Positions 15,903-26,014 of a stretch of 64,000 nt of DNA are shown one piece after another. Source of the stretch: Lysobacter luteus (lineage in GTDB: Bacteria > Pseudomonadota > Gammaproteobacteria > Xanthomonadales > Xanthomonadaceae); the NCBI RefSeq assembly GCF_907164845.1, contig NZ_OU015430.1:2625001-2689000 (forward strand). The letters run 5' to 3'. The translations under genes and the position numbers were made by a program. The notes under the pieces were generated by a model. That model was not told where the DNA came from and did not search any database. It saw only the letters and a program-made list of their open reading frames with translations. Each line of letters starts with the position of its first letter. Within the stretch, counting starts at the first letter, position 1.

Positions 15903-17792
15903 TCAGTCCAGCGGCGCGTCGTCGAGATAGGTGTATCCGGTCAGCCCGGCTTCCAGCGCCGCGTTCAGTCGGGCGGCCTCGGCGTCGGGCAGGCCGGCCG
16001 CCGCGACCTTGCGGTGGTAGGCGTCGCGCAGCGTGCCGACGTCATAACCGACATAGTCCAGCATCACGTCGGCGGTGTCGCCGCGGCGCTGCTGGGCCAA
16101 CCGGTAGCCCTGCCCGTCGACCCTGACCTCGACCGCGTCGGTATCGCCGAACAGGTTGTGGATGTCGCCCAGGATCTCCTGGTAGGCACCGACCATGAAG
16201 AAGCCGAGGCGGTAGCTCTCGCCCGGCCGCAACGCGTGCACCGGCATCGACGTGTTGAGGCCTTCGGCCTCGACGTAGGTGTCGATCCGGCCATCGGAAT
16301 CGCAGGTGAGGTCGGCGATCACGCCGCGCCGCCCGGGCGCCTCGTCGAGCCGCTCGATCGGCACGATCGGGAACACCTGCTGGATCGCCCACACGTCCGG
16401 CATCGACTCGAACACGCTGAAGTTGACGAAGTACTTGTCGACCAGCCGCTGCTTGAGCTCGTCGAGCACCGACTGGTGGCTCTTTTCACCCGCGCTGAGG
16501 CGGTCGCGTACGCCATGGGCGATCAGGTAGAACAGGTCGTCGATGCGGGCGCGGTGGACCAGGTCGATCTGGCCGAGCGCGTACGCGGCCAGGCCTTCGT
16601 TGTGGAAGTGCACGGCCTCGTGGAACAGCTCGACCGCCGGGCGCTGGTCGAGCCCGGCGTGGATGTCGCGAAGATGGCGGATCACCGCCGGCTCGTCGTC
16701 GTGCACGTCCGGCAGGCGCCCTTCCGGCGCGCGCTCGACTTCCGACACGTTCGCCACCAGCACGGCGTGGTGCGCGGTCATCGCGCGCCCGCACTCGGTG
16801 ATGATCCGCGGCGGCGGCAGCTGGTGGGTCGCGCACGCCTCGGCCAGCGCCTGCACGATCGTCGAGGCGTACTGCTTCACCCCGTAGTTGATCGAGTAGT
16901 AGCTGCGCGAGCGCGTGCCCTCGTAGTCGACACCGAGCCCGCCGCCGACATCCATGAAGCGCACTTTCGCGCCGAGTTTCGACAGCTCGACGAAGTAGCG
17001 CACCGCCTCGCGCATGCCGCTGGCGATGTCGCGCACGTTGGAGATCTGGCTGCCCATGTGGAAATGCAGCAGCTCCAGGCAGTCGGCCATGCCGGCATCG
17101 CGCAGGCGCTTCCACAGGTCCAGCACCTGCCGGGGCGACAGCCCGAACTTGGCCTTGTCGCCACCGCTGTTCTGCCATTTGCCGGCGCCCAGCGACGCCA
17201 GCCGCATGCGCACGCCCAGCCCGGGCCTGACCCCGAGCGCTTCGGCTTCTTCCATCACCAGCGAGAGCTCGGACGGCTTCTCGACGACGATGAAGGTCTG
17301 CAGGCCGAGCTTGCGGCCGATCAGCCCCAGCCGGATGTACTCGCGGTCCTTGTAGCCGTTGCACACGATCACGCCGCCGGGCCGGCTCAATGCCAGCACC
17401 GCCATCAGTTCGGGCTTGCTGCCGGCCTCCAGGCCGAAGCCCTCGCCGGCGTGCGAGGCCAGCGTCCCGGCGACGGCCTGGTGCTGGTTGACCTTGATCG
17501 GATAGACCGCGGTGTAGCCACCGGGATAGCCGGTCTCCGCCATCGCCTCGGCGAAGGCCGCCTGCAGCTTGCCCAGGCGGTTGCCGAGGATGTCGGGAAA
17601 ACGCACCAGCATCGGCAACCGGGCACCACGCGCGCGGGCCTCGTCGACCACTTCCGGCAGCGCGATCGCCGGGCCGGCAGCGCCCAGCGGCCGCACCACG
17701 ACCTGCCCCGTCGTGTCGACGTCGAAATACCCCTCGCCCCAGTAGGGGATCGAGTAGGTCTTGCGGGCCTGATCAATCGACCAGTCGGACAT
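15903..17792 (-). CDS. speA: Biosynthetic arginine decarboxylase
   Basis: PLP-dependent fold-III decarboxylase making agmatine from arginine, the first step of polyamine synthesis. 629 residues, standard length. The N-terminus MSDWSIDQARKTYSIPYWGEG is typical. The PLP lysine sits in YPIKVNQHQ, the Gly-rich phosphate loop is around MDVGGGLGVDYEGT, and a His motif HFHMGSQ follows the expected order. Divergent from speE across 175 bases, so the two polyamine genes likely share a control region. No agmatinase or agmatine deiminase gene is in this window; that step must be encoded elsewhere. Confidence 0.95.
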   Translation of the reverse strand: MSDWSIDQARKTYSIPYWGEGYFDVDTTGQVVVRPLGAAGPAIALPEVVDEARARGARLPMLVRFPDILGNRLGKLQAAFAEAMAETGYPGGYTAVYPIKVNQHQAVAGTLASHAGEGFGLEAGSKPELMAVLALSRPGGVIVCNGYKDREYIRLGLIGRKLGLQTFIVVEKPSELSLVMEEAEALGVRPGLGVRMRLASLGAGKWQNSGGDKAKFGLSPRQVLDLWKRLRDAGMADCLELLHFHMGSQISNVRDIASGMREAVRYFVELSKLGAKVRFMDVGGGLGVDYEGTRSRSYYSINYGVKQYASTIVQALAEACATHQLPPPRIITECGRAMTAHHAVLVANVSEVERAPEGRLPDVHDDEPAVIRHLRDIHAGLDQRPAVELFHEAVHFHNEGLAAYALGQIDLVHRARIDDLFYLIAHGVRDRLSAGEKSHQSVLDELKQRLVDKYFVNFSVFESMPDVWAIQQVFPIVPIERLDEAPGRRGVIADLTCDSDGRIDTYVEAEGLNTSMPVHALRPGESYRLGFFMVGAYQEILGDIHNLFGDTDAVEVRVDGQGYRLAQQRRGDTADVMLDYVGYDVGTLRDAYHRKVAAAGLPDAEAARLNAALEAGLTGYTYLDDAPLD

Positions 17793-17888
17793 CGGCGCAC
17801 TACCGGGCAGTGGGGGACGCGCATTCTATCGTTCCACGCGCACCGGGACCGTCACGGCGCGGCTCACGGCGCGTTGGCCGGCGTTCGC

Positions 17889-17894
17889 TACAAT
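17889..17894 (+). promoter_or_regulatory. Candidate -10 element of speE
   Basis: TACAAT followed by TCCCGCCCC, 73 bases before the speE ATG. The opposite strand has a TAGAAT (17823-17828) suitably placed for speA. Neither has a good -35. Confidence 0.35.
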
Positions 17895-17967
17895 TCCCGC
17901 CCCTCACCCGCGCCACTGCCCCGGCCAACGCCGGCCCGGCCGTGGCGGCCGACACTGGACGACTGCA

Positions 17968-18819
17968 ATGAACGCTGAGACGACCTGGCATTACGAGAAC
18001 TTCGACCCGTCCGGCTCGGCCATCGGCTACCGGATCACGCGCAAGCTCGACGAGGTGCAGTCGCCGTTCCAGAAGATCGAGATCTACGAGAGCACCGACT
18101 GGGGCAACCTGATGCTCATCGACGGCGCGATGATGCTGACCACGCGCGACAACTTCCTCTACCACGAGATGATGTCGCACCCGGCGCTGTTTACCCATGC
18201 CGCGCCGAAGCACGTGGTGATCATTGGCGGCGGCGACTGCGGCACGCTGCGCGAGGTGCTCAAGCACCCCGGCGTCGAACGCGCGGTGCAATGCGACATC
18301 GACGAGCAGGTCACGCGGATGGCCGAGAAGTGGTTCCCGGAGCTGTGCGAGTCCAACAATGACCCGCGCGCCGAGCTGCTGTTCGACGACGGCATCGCCT
18401 ACATGGCCAACTGCGCGCCCGGTAGCCTGGACATCGTCATCGTCGACTCGACCGATCCGGTCGGCCCGGCCGAGGGGTTGTTCAACAAGGCCTTCTACGA
18501 GAGCTGCTTCCGCGCGCTGAAGGACGACGGCATCCTGGTCCAGCAGTCCGAATCGCCGCTGGTGCTGCTCGAGCTCATCAAGGAGATGCGCGGCGAGATG
18601 GGCAAGGCCGGTTTCACCGCGTTCCAGACCCTGCCCTTCCCGCAGCCGTGCTACCCGACCGGCTGGTGGTCGTGCACGCTGGCCAGGAAGTCCGGCGGGT
18701 TCAACTTCCGCGAAGGCGATGCGCGCGACCGCGCGTTCGAGACGAAGTACTACAGCGCCGACATCCACAAGGGCGCGGCGACGCTGCCGCCGTTCGTCGC
18801 CGCGGCGCTGGGCGAGTAA
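17968..18819 (+). CDS. speE: Spermidine synthase
   Basis: Transfers aminopropyl from decarboxylated SAM to putrescine. 283 residues. Conserved motifs are QSPFQKIEIYESTDWGNLM, DGAMMLTTRDNFLYHEMM, the nucleotide-binding VVIIGGGDCGTLREVLKH and the catalytic VDSTDPVGPAEGLF, followed by the QSESPL and CYPTGWWSCTLA segments. Starts with ATG 17968. Divergent from speA and convergent with glnB across 20 bases. Confidence 0.95.
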   Translation: MNAETTWHYENFDPSGSAIGYRITRKLDEVQSPFQKIEIYESTDWGNLMLIDGAMMLTTRDNFLYHEMMSHPALFTHAAPKHVVIIGGGDCGTLREVLKHPGVERAVQCDIDEQVTRMAEKWFPELCESNNDPRAELLFDDGIAYMANCAPGSLDIVIVDSTDPVGPAEGLFNKAFYESCFRALKDDGILVQQSESPLVLLELIKEMRGEMGKAGFTAFQTLPFPQPCYPTGWWSCTLARKSGGFNFREGDARDRAFETKYYSADIHKGAATLPPFVAAALGE

Positions 18820-18839
18820 CCGCCGCGGCGCTCGCCGGC

Positions 18840-21195
<2,356 letters not shown>

Positions 21196-21200
21196 GGGCG

Positions 21201-21662
21201 CTAGATCCCCTTGCAGTTCCCGCAGATGGCACGCTGGTTCATGATGTCAACCGCCTGCTCGCGCTCGCGCCTGCGCTCGGCGACCGTCTGGCAGACGCGC
21301 GCCTTCATGTGGGTGCCCACCTTCTTCTTGTACTCGCACACCACCCGGCTGTCCTCGGCCTTCTCGACGAGGGCGCGGATTTCCTCGAGCCGGTTGAACA
21401 CATCCATCCGGACCGGTTCGTCCAGGTCCTCGACGTCCTGCTTGCCTTCGATCATCGTGAGCACCGCATCCTGGTGCTCCACCAGGCGTGTCCGGTCCGC
21501 GCCGGGCAGTTCCTCGAAGACGCCGCTGCCAGCGCGGGCCGCTTCGCGCAGGTCGGTTTGCTGCTTGCGAATCTCCTCCAGCGACGGCGATGGCCCCTGG
21601 GCGCTGGCGGGCATGGCAACGGCCAGGGCCAGCACCGCGGCGAGAATGAATGACTTGCGCAT
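21201..21662 (-). CDS. Exported hypothetical protein with C-terminal CxxC
   Basis: Function not recognised. 153 residues. The signal peptide is clear (MRKSFILAAVLALAVAMPASA then QG). The mature part is helical and charged (EEIRKQQTDLREA, FNRLEEIRALVEKAEDS). A basic stretch with two Cys (VCEYKKKVGTHMKARVC) follows, and the C-terminal tail is AICGNCKGI, with a CxxC. Four cysteines in the last 50 residues suggest disulfides in the periplasm. Convergent with comM (5 bases between stops). The upstream gap to the dehydrogenase gene is 90 bases. Confidence 0.7.
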   Translation of the reverse strand: MRKSFILAAVLALAVAMPASAQGPSPSLEEIRKQQTDLREAARAGSGVFEELPGADRTRLVEHQDAVLTMIEGKQDVEDLDEPVRMDVFNRLEEIRALVEKAEDSRVVCEYKKKVGTHMKARVCQTVAERRREREQAVDIMNQRAICGNCKGI

Positions 21663-21752
21663 GTAAGGTTCCCCCGTATCGAGAGGCCGAACCTAACGCA
21701 AGCCTACGGCCCGCACCACTGCCATCAGGCAGGCGCTGCCGCGCTCCCGCAT

Positions 21753-22928
21753 TCAGCCGTCTGCAGCTATCCACACCTCGTTCGCTGGATCGAGCTCGGT
21801 TGTCTCCATCACCTCGCCACGCCAGCCGAAGCCGCACATCGCCAGCGCGCCTTGGCTGATGTGGTCCAGGCCGAACGCCCGTTCCACCTCGACCTCGTTG
21901 ATCGCGCCGGTGATGAAGGCGCCCAGCCCCGCCTCGGTGGCGGACAGGTACAGGGTCTGCGACAGGTGCCCGGCCTCCAGCGCGACCACGCGGTAGGCCT
22001 TGGCGTGGTGGCGGTACTTCCAGTTGGTGCGGTCGAAGCGCGGCGACAGCAGCACCAGCACGTGGGCGTCGGCGAACCAGTGTTGCTGGGCGACGGCCTG
22101 CATGACGAACTCGCGCAGCGGCCCGTCCGGCGACGGCATCGGTTCCAGCGCGTGCTCGGCGGCGTGGTAGTGGTACAGCCCGGGCGCGACGCCCTCGACG
22201 TGCTGCACGGCCAGGTAGGCCTCGACCGGATGCAGGCCACCGCCGGACGGACTCGTCTTCTTCAGGAACACGGTGTCGTCGCTGACCCGTACCTGCGCCT
22301 TGGCCGCGAACACGCGGTCCAGTAGCTGCGCGAACAACGCGTGAGGCAACAGCCGCGCGGTATCGAAGTTGCGGCAGGTCGTGCGGCGCGCCATCAGCTC
22401 ATCGAACGCGGTTGGCACGCTGCGCGGCAATGGCAGGCGTTGCGCGGCGCCGCTGCGGTCGGCGGCCTCCACCGGCGGCGCGCCGAGCACGTCGCGCATC
22501 TGCAGCGCGGTCTCGGTGCCGCTGTCGCGCATGTTGGCGACGGCGTCGGCGCCGTTCCAGCGGGTGAAGGCGTGCAGGACGCCGGCGAGTGGATGCCAGT
22601 AGGTCGTGCGCAGCCGCTCGTCGCGCTCGCGGTGCGCGGCGTGGCGCTTGCCGCTGCCGATCAGCAGCCCCTCCTTGAGCAGCCGCTTGAGCGCCGTGGC
22701 GGTGTCTGGTCCGAGTTCGCGCGCATCGATCCATTCACTCGGGCTCACCGCACCGAGCAACTCACGCTCGGCGGCATCGACTTCGATCTCGGCGCCCAGG
22801 TGCGGCGCCAAGGCCAGCCAGCGGCATTCGCGACTCAGGCCGTTGCCCCCGGCCAGCAAGTGCTCCAGATCGAAACCCACTTCTTCGCGCGGCTCCAGCA
22901 ACAACACCGCGCAGCGACGGATACGCAT
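21753..22928 (-). CDS. SagB-type FMN dehydrogenase of a RiPP-like cassette (putative peptide maturation dehydrogenase)
   Basis: Predicted FMN oxidoreductase acting on the neighbouring peptide. 391 residues from ATG 22928, which is preceded by AGGGG at a good distance; the frame is open to 23021, but that extension is Pro/Arg-rich and lies in the divergent promoter region. The C-terminal 215 residues form the nitroreductase/SagB fold. FMN-phosphate binding is suggested by RRTTCRNF (181-188). The SagB-like loop is TSPSGGGLHPVEAYL (225-239), with GLYHYH at 250-255, GHLSQTLYLSATEAGLGAF at 320-338 and CGFGWRGE near the end. The N-terminal 170 residues are family-specific and unassigned. SagB/McbC enzymes oxidise azolines to azoles, but no YcaO cyclodehydratase is nearby. 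The match to the family name is from memory of xanthomonad annotations. Confidence 0.82.
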   Translation of the reverse strand: MRIRRCAVLLLEPREEVGFDLEHLLAGGNGLSRECRWLALAPHLGAEIEVDAAERELLGAVSPSEWIDARELGPDTATALKRLLKEGLLIGSGKRHAAHRERDERLRTTYWHPLAGVLHAFTRWNGADAVANMRDSGTETALQMRDVLGAPPVEAADRSGAAQRLPLPRSVPTAFDELMARRTTCRNFDTARLLPHALFAQLLDRVFAAKAQVRVSDDTVFLKKTSPSGGGLHPVEAYLAVQHVEGVAPGLYHYHAAEHALEPMPSPDGPLREFVMQAVAQQHWFADAHVLVLLSPRFDRTNWKYRHHAKAYRVVALEAGHLSQTLYLSATEAGLGAFITGAINEVEVERAFGLDHISQGALAMCGFGWRGEVMETTELDPANEVWIAADG

Positions 22929-23009
22929 TCGAACAATCCCCTTGGGGCCCGACCCGGCGGGCCACCGTGATTCGGGATCAGCGTACCCCGGGTTGCGGCA
23001 GGCGCGCGG

Positions 23010-23038
23010 TTGTTCCGCCACGCCGGCAAGGATAGATT
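23010..23038 (+). promoter_or_regulatory. Candidate sigma-70 promoter of the precursor peptide gene
   Basis: TTGTTC (23010-23015), exactly 17 bases, then TAGATT (23033-23038), 48 bases before the peptide ATG. It is the only well-spaced hexamer pair I see in the 158-base divergent region between dehydrogenase and peptide. Confidence 0.5.
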
Positions 23039-23086
23039 CGCATCCGAGGGGGCCTGCAACGGGCTCTCGCCAGGGGAAAACGGGGA

Positions 23087-23419
23087 ATGGCCATCAAGAA
23101 GACCGCCGGGTCGAAGACGACCGCCGGCAAGAAGTCCGCACCGCTCGATCCGAAAGTCGCCGACAAGCTGCTCGATCTGCTCAGCACCGACAACGAGTTT
23201 CGCCGGCTGTTCAAGAAAGACCCGCAGGCCGCAGTCTCCAGACTGGGCCACGATCCATCAACATCTACGGTCTGTGCGTCTGTGAAAACGATCGCGCCAA
23301 AGCGCGAGTTCGCCACAGTCCGCGAGGAATTGAAGACACATTTGGTGACTCAGGGCGTCTTTACTGTTCCTCACTGCTTTGAAGCTGGCAAGGTTGCCCT
23401 GAACCTGCGACGTAAGTGA
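23087..23419 (+). CDS. Putative RiPP precursor with NHLP-like leader (110 aa)
   Basis: Likely substrate of the adjacent modification enzymes. 110 residues. A Lys/Thr-rich start (MAIKKTAGSKTTAGKKSAPL) precedes a leader like that of nitrile-hydratase-leader peptides: LLDLLSTDNEFRRLFKKDP then QAAVSRLGHD (residues 28-56). The characteristic pattern is L..D..FR.L...DP..A....G. The remaining 54 residues would be the core: PSTSTVCASVKTIAP, a charged helix-like segment, HLVTQGVFTVPHCFEAG and a basic NLRRK tail. Cys63 and Cys97 are the only cysteines. GGGGA sits directly before the ATG. The last 49 bases overlap the antisense cyclase gene. Leader codons are GC-rich while core codons are not. Cleavage site and modifications are unknown. 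Confidence 0.8.
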   Translation: MAIKKTAGSKTTAGKKSAPLDPKVADKLLDLLSTDNEFRRLFKKDPQAAVSRLGHDPSTSTVCASVKTIAPKREFATVREELKTHLVTQGVFTVPHCFEAGKVALNLRRK

Positions 23420-24780
23420 TCCGGCAGCGTAGCAGCGGGCCAGTTTTCGATAAACGCCTCGCTCTTGAGTGAGGCGTTTTTATTGTCGGATATACGTTTC
23501 AGCGTTTCCGCGCTGTTCAATCCGGCAAGAGTTGTGTCTGCGACGTTGACTGCCTGAAGCACGAAGCCGCCAGCCATTTCCCCGTAGGCGAGACCACGAT
23601 GCTCGGCAAGCCAGTCGTTCTCCAGCAGCGCCGCTTGGTACTCACCGGCCTCCACGAGCGCGTCCCGCAAAGCTACGTGGACTTGAAAAAGCTCATGTCC
23701 ATCTACAAGCGTTTGCAAGTTCGATACCGCAGTATCCGCGCGCCCTTCGAGACGCAATTGACCTGCTCGCACAATTTCCAGCATCTGCCGTGCCCGGGGA
23801 TCTCCTGACGCCTCGACGAGAGGAATCAACTTGGGCAGCGCGCGGTGCGCCGGCGCATGATGTCCCGCCCGCTGCCCAAGATACGCGGCGGCCATGGCGA
23901 TATAGACCCGATCGCCAAGATAGGGGGTCCTCGAATCCACACCGTCGAGTGCGGCATCAACGGTTCGCAAATACTCGGTGGCCGGAACATCTCGCCCGTA
24001 CTGCAAAGTCCGAATTGCGAGATCTATGACCATAAACAGATCTGCAAGAAGCGGGTCACGAGGCTCGGCGAGGCTCGAAGCTTCCTTCGCGGCACTCGTC
24101 GCTTTCTGCCAGCGCCCCTGGTCAACGTTGATGGCGATCAACTCAAAGCTGTTCGTCAACTCCTCACGCGATAGCCGCGACAGAGCAACCTCCGCCTCGG
24201 TGAAACGTCGCATGGCCGCCAGCGTGGCGACGTGGTTCCGATTGGCGTCTCGACCTCCGTTGATCTTGCGAAAGCTCTCCAGTGCACCGGGGAAGTCCCC
24301 GCTCGCCAGCAGGATACGGCCCACCTGGTTGTGGGCATGATCGGCATGGGCATTCTGCTTCGCGGTCGCGATACGGGCCGAGGTCAACGCCTCGTCGAGA
24401 TAGCCCTGGAAAAATGCTGTCCACGCGTAATTGACGTGACCCGCGTAGTAGTCCGGATACAGCTCCGAAAGCATTCGCCACCGGGGCAGTACATTGCCGT
24501 CCTCCACACCGAACTCGACTGCCCAGGCGTCCAGGTACATCTGGTCGCGCGGGCGCAGACGGTTCTTGCGTTCGAGTGCCTCGGCGAGGTTTTCGCGCGC
24601 TTCGCTGATCTGGCCGTGGCTGACATTGATACGCAGGATGCCCATGTAGGCAAGGGCGAAATCCGGGTCAAGCTCAACAGCCTCCTTGAAATACTGTGCC
24701 GCCTTGTTCCACTCTGCTTCCGCATACATCTTCTCGCCCAACGCATACGCCCGCAAAGCATCGAGATTCTCCGTCGTCAC
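23280..24780. other. Low-G+C block across peptide core and cyclase TPR region
   Basis: Hand counts of 60-base lines give 31 G+C at 23341-23400, 29 at 24001-24060 and 32 at 24661-24720. By contrast, 24961-25020 has 48. Some lines inside the block are richer, so it averages perhaps 58% against about 70% around it. The edges fall inside two genes: near the leader/core junction of the peptide, and near codon 385-405 of the cyclase, where the TPR part begins. Confidence 0.65.
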
Positions 24781-25998
24781 CTCCGGCAACGGAGCGGAAT
24801 CCTGCTCCACCGCCTCCAGCGCTTCGCCCAGTTTCTCCCGTAGAGCCCCCGTTACTTCGTCAATGGACGCCAGCGCCGACACCGCGCCCTTGCCGTCGGC
24901 GTACTCGGCGTACACCGTGGTCTGGCTGTTCGGGTCGATCACCTCGGCGCTGACCCGGACGCGGCCGCCGACTTCGGCGACGGTCGGCAGGATCACCGCG
25001 CGGGCGCCGTCGCGGATGGCAATTTCGGAGGCGATCGCGCGGTCGAGCTCGGTGTCGGGCGCGCGCTGCATCCGCGCCAAGGTGTCGCGGGTCTTGAGGT
25101 CGCTGAGCACGTTGACGTGGCGCGACTGCTCCAGGCTGATCCGGAACGCCTGCTCCAGCGAGTCGTCGAGCAGCGGCTGGTCGGTCAGGTTGCGCAGGTC
25201 GGCCAGCACCACCCAGTCGCGCTCGTTGAAGGCGATCGCCGGTTGCGGGCGGGCGATGAACCAGCCGCCGACCGCGATGACGGCCAGCAATGCGACTTCG
25301 GTGGCCAGCGCCGCCGGCCGCCGCCACAGTGGGATGTCGCGCCAGGCCTTGTTGGTATTGGGTGGCGTGCGCAGCGGCGCGACGCCCGGTTCGCCGACCT
25401 CGAAGATCTGCTGCGCTTCGGGCACGCCCTTGAACCGCCAACGGCCGTGCGACTTCCACAGCAGGTGCTGGCCGCGCTCGCCAAGCTCGCGCGCCGCGCG
25501 ATGGGCCAACGGTTCGGCGACCGCCGAGATCAGTATCTGGCCCGGCAGGGCCGTCGTCATCAGGCGGCCGGCCATCGGCTTGGCCAGTCCCTCGACCTCG
25601 ACCGGCTTGGCGCCGACGCGCACGGCGTCGTCACTGTTGCGCCAGGTCAGCACCTCGCCGACGTGCAGGCCGGCCCGGGCCTTGAGCTCGACGTTGTGCG
25701 GCCCCCCCAGTTCAAGCAGGCCGCGGGTGTAGTCGAGGGCAAAGCCGAGGCCATCGATCGGGCGCTCGAACAGCAGCAGCATCCCGTCGGACCGGTCGAT
25801 CAGGCGCCCGCGCCAGTGCTGCTGCAGGCCAAGCACCAGCCGGTCATGCGCGCGGAACAGCTCGGCCGCGGCCGTGTCTCCGAGGCGCTCCACCAGCGCG
25901 GTGGAATCGACCAGGTCGGTCAGCAACAGGGTGCGCAGCTGCGGGCCGCCGCGCTCGGCGGGCGCATTGTCGCGTGCAACTCGTTCCACGGCATTCAT
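23371..25998 (-). CDS. Nucleotidyl-cyclase-like/TPR membrane protein (putative peptide modification system cyclase)
   Basis: 875-residue protein of the RiPP-like cassette. Domains: class III nucleotidyl cyclase-like fold at about 20-200, one membrane segment at about 228-249 (ALATEVALLAVIAVGGWFIA), a FlgO-like beta/alpha domain at about 260-395 (DWVVLADLRNLTDQPLLDDS), then TPR-type helices at about 405-840. The two metal aspartates are in place (TDLVDST Asp28, RSDGM Asp71). The stretch where cyclases carry the transition-state Asn and Arg reads GAKPVEVEGLAKPM, so both are missing; cAMP or cGMP synthesis is doubtful. Function in peptide modification is inferred from conserved neighbourhood only. 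The gene begins 16 bases after the GGDEF gene stop and ends overlapping the peptide gene antisense. Codon usage changes from GC-rich to GC-poor at the start of the TPR part. Confidence 0.8.
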   Translation of the reverse strand: MNAVERVARDNAPAERGGPQLRTLLLTDLVDSTALVERLGDTAAAELFRAHDRLVLGLQQHWRGRLIDRSDGMLLLFERPIDGLGFALDYTRGLLELGGPHNVELKARAGLHVGEVLTWRNSDDAVRVGAKPVEVEGLAKPMAGRLMTTALPGQILISAVAEPLAHRAARELGERGQHLLWKSHGRWRFKGVPEAQQIFEVGEPGVAPLRTPPNTNKAWRDIPLWRRPAALATEVALLAVIAVGGWFIARPQPAIAFNERDWVVLADLRNLTDQPLLDDSLEQAFRISLEQSRHVNVLSDLKTRDTLARMQRAPDTELDRAIASEIAIRDGARAVILPTVAEVGGRVRVSAEVIDPNSQTTVYAEYADGKGAVSALASIDEVTGALREKLGEALEAVEQDSAPLPEVTTENLDALRAYALGEKMYAEAEWNKAAQYFKEAVELDPDFALAYMGILRINVSHGQISEARENLAEALERKNRLRPRDQMYLDAWAVEFGVEDGNVLPRWRMLSELYPDYYAGHVNYAWTAFFQGYLDEALTSARIATAKQNAHADHAHNQVGRILLASGDFPGALESFRKINGGRDANRNHVATLAAMRRFTEAEVALSRLSREELTNSFELIAINVDQGRWQKATSAAKEASSLAEPRDPLLADLFMVIDLAIRTLQYGRDVPATEYLRTVDAALDGVDSRTPYLGDRVYIAMAAAYLGQRAGHHAPAHRALPKLIPLVEASGDPRARQMLEIVRAGQLRLEGRADTAVSNLQTLVDGHELFQVHVALRDALVEAGEYQAALLENDWLAEHRGLAYGEMAGGFVLQAVNVADTTLAGLNSAETLKRISDNKNASLKSEAFIENWPAATLPDHLRRRFRATLPASKQ
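23452..23481 (+). terminator. Rho-independent terminator of the precursor peptide gene
   Basis: A 9-bp stem AAACGCCTC / GAGGCGTTT (23452-23460 and 23471-23479) with a 10-base loop, followed by TTATTG, so the RNA ends in GCGUUUUUAUUG. It starts 33 bases after the peptide stop codon. It is embedded in the 3' coding sequence of the opposing cyclase gene. Confidence 0.7.
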
Positions 25999-26014
25999 GA
26001 ACTCAGCCCCCCCC

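Noticed and set aside
15747..17978. A 743-codon forward frame opposite speA
   Set aside because: Mirror frame of speA with no recognisable motif; speA itself is complete on the other strand.
21201..21662. The exported CxxC protein as part of the RiPP cassette
   Set aside because: It is near the dehydrogenase on the same strand, but it has a signal peptide, normal composition and no leader-like motif. There is no evidence beyond distance.
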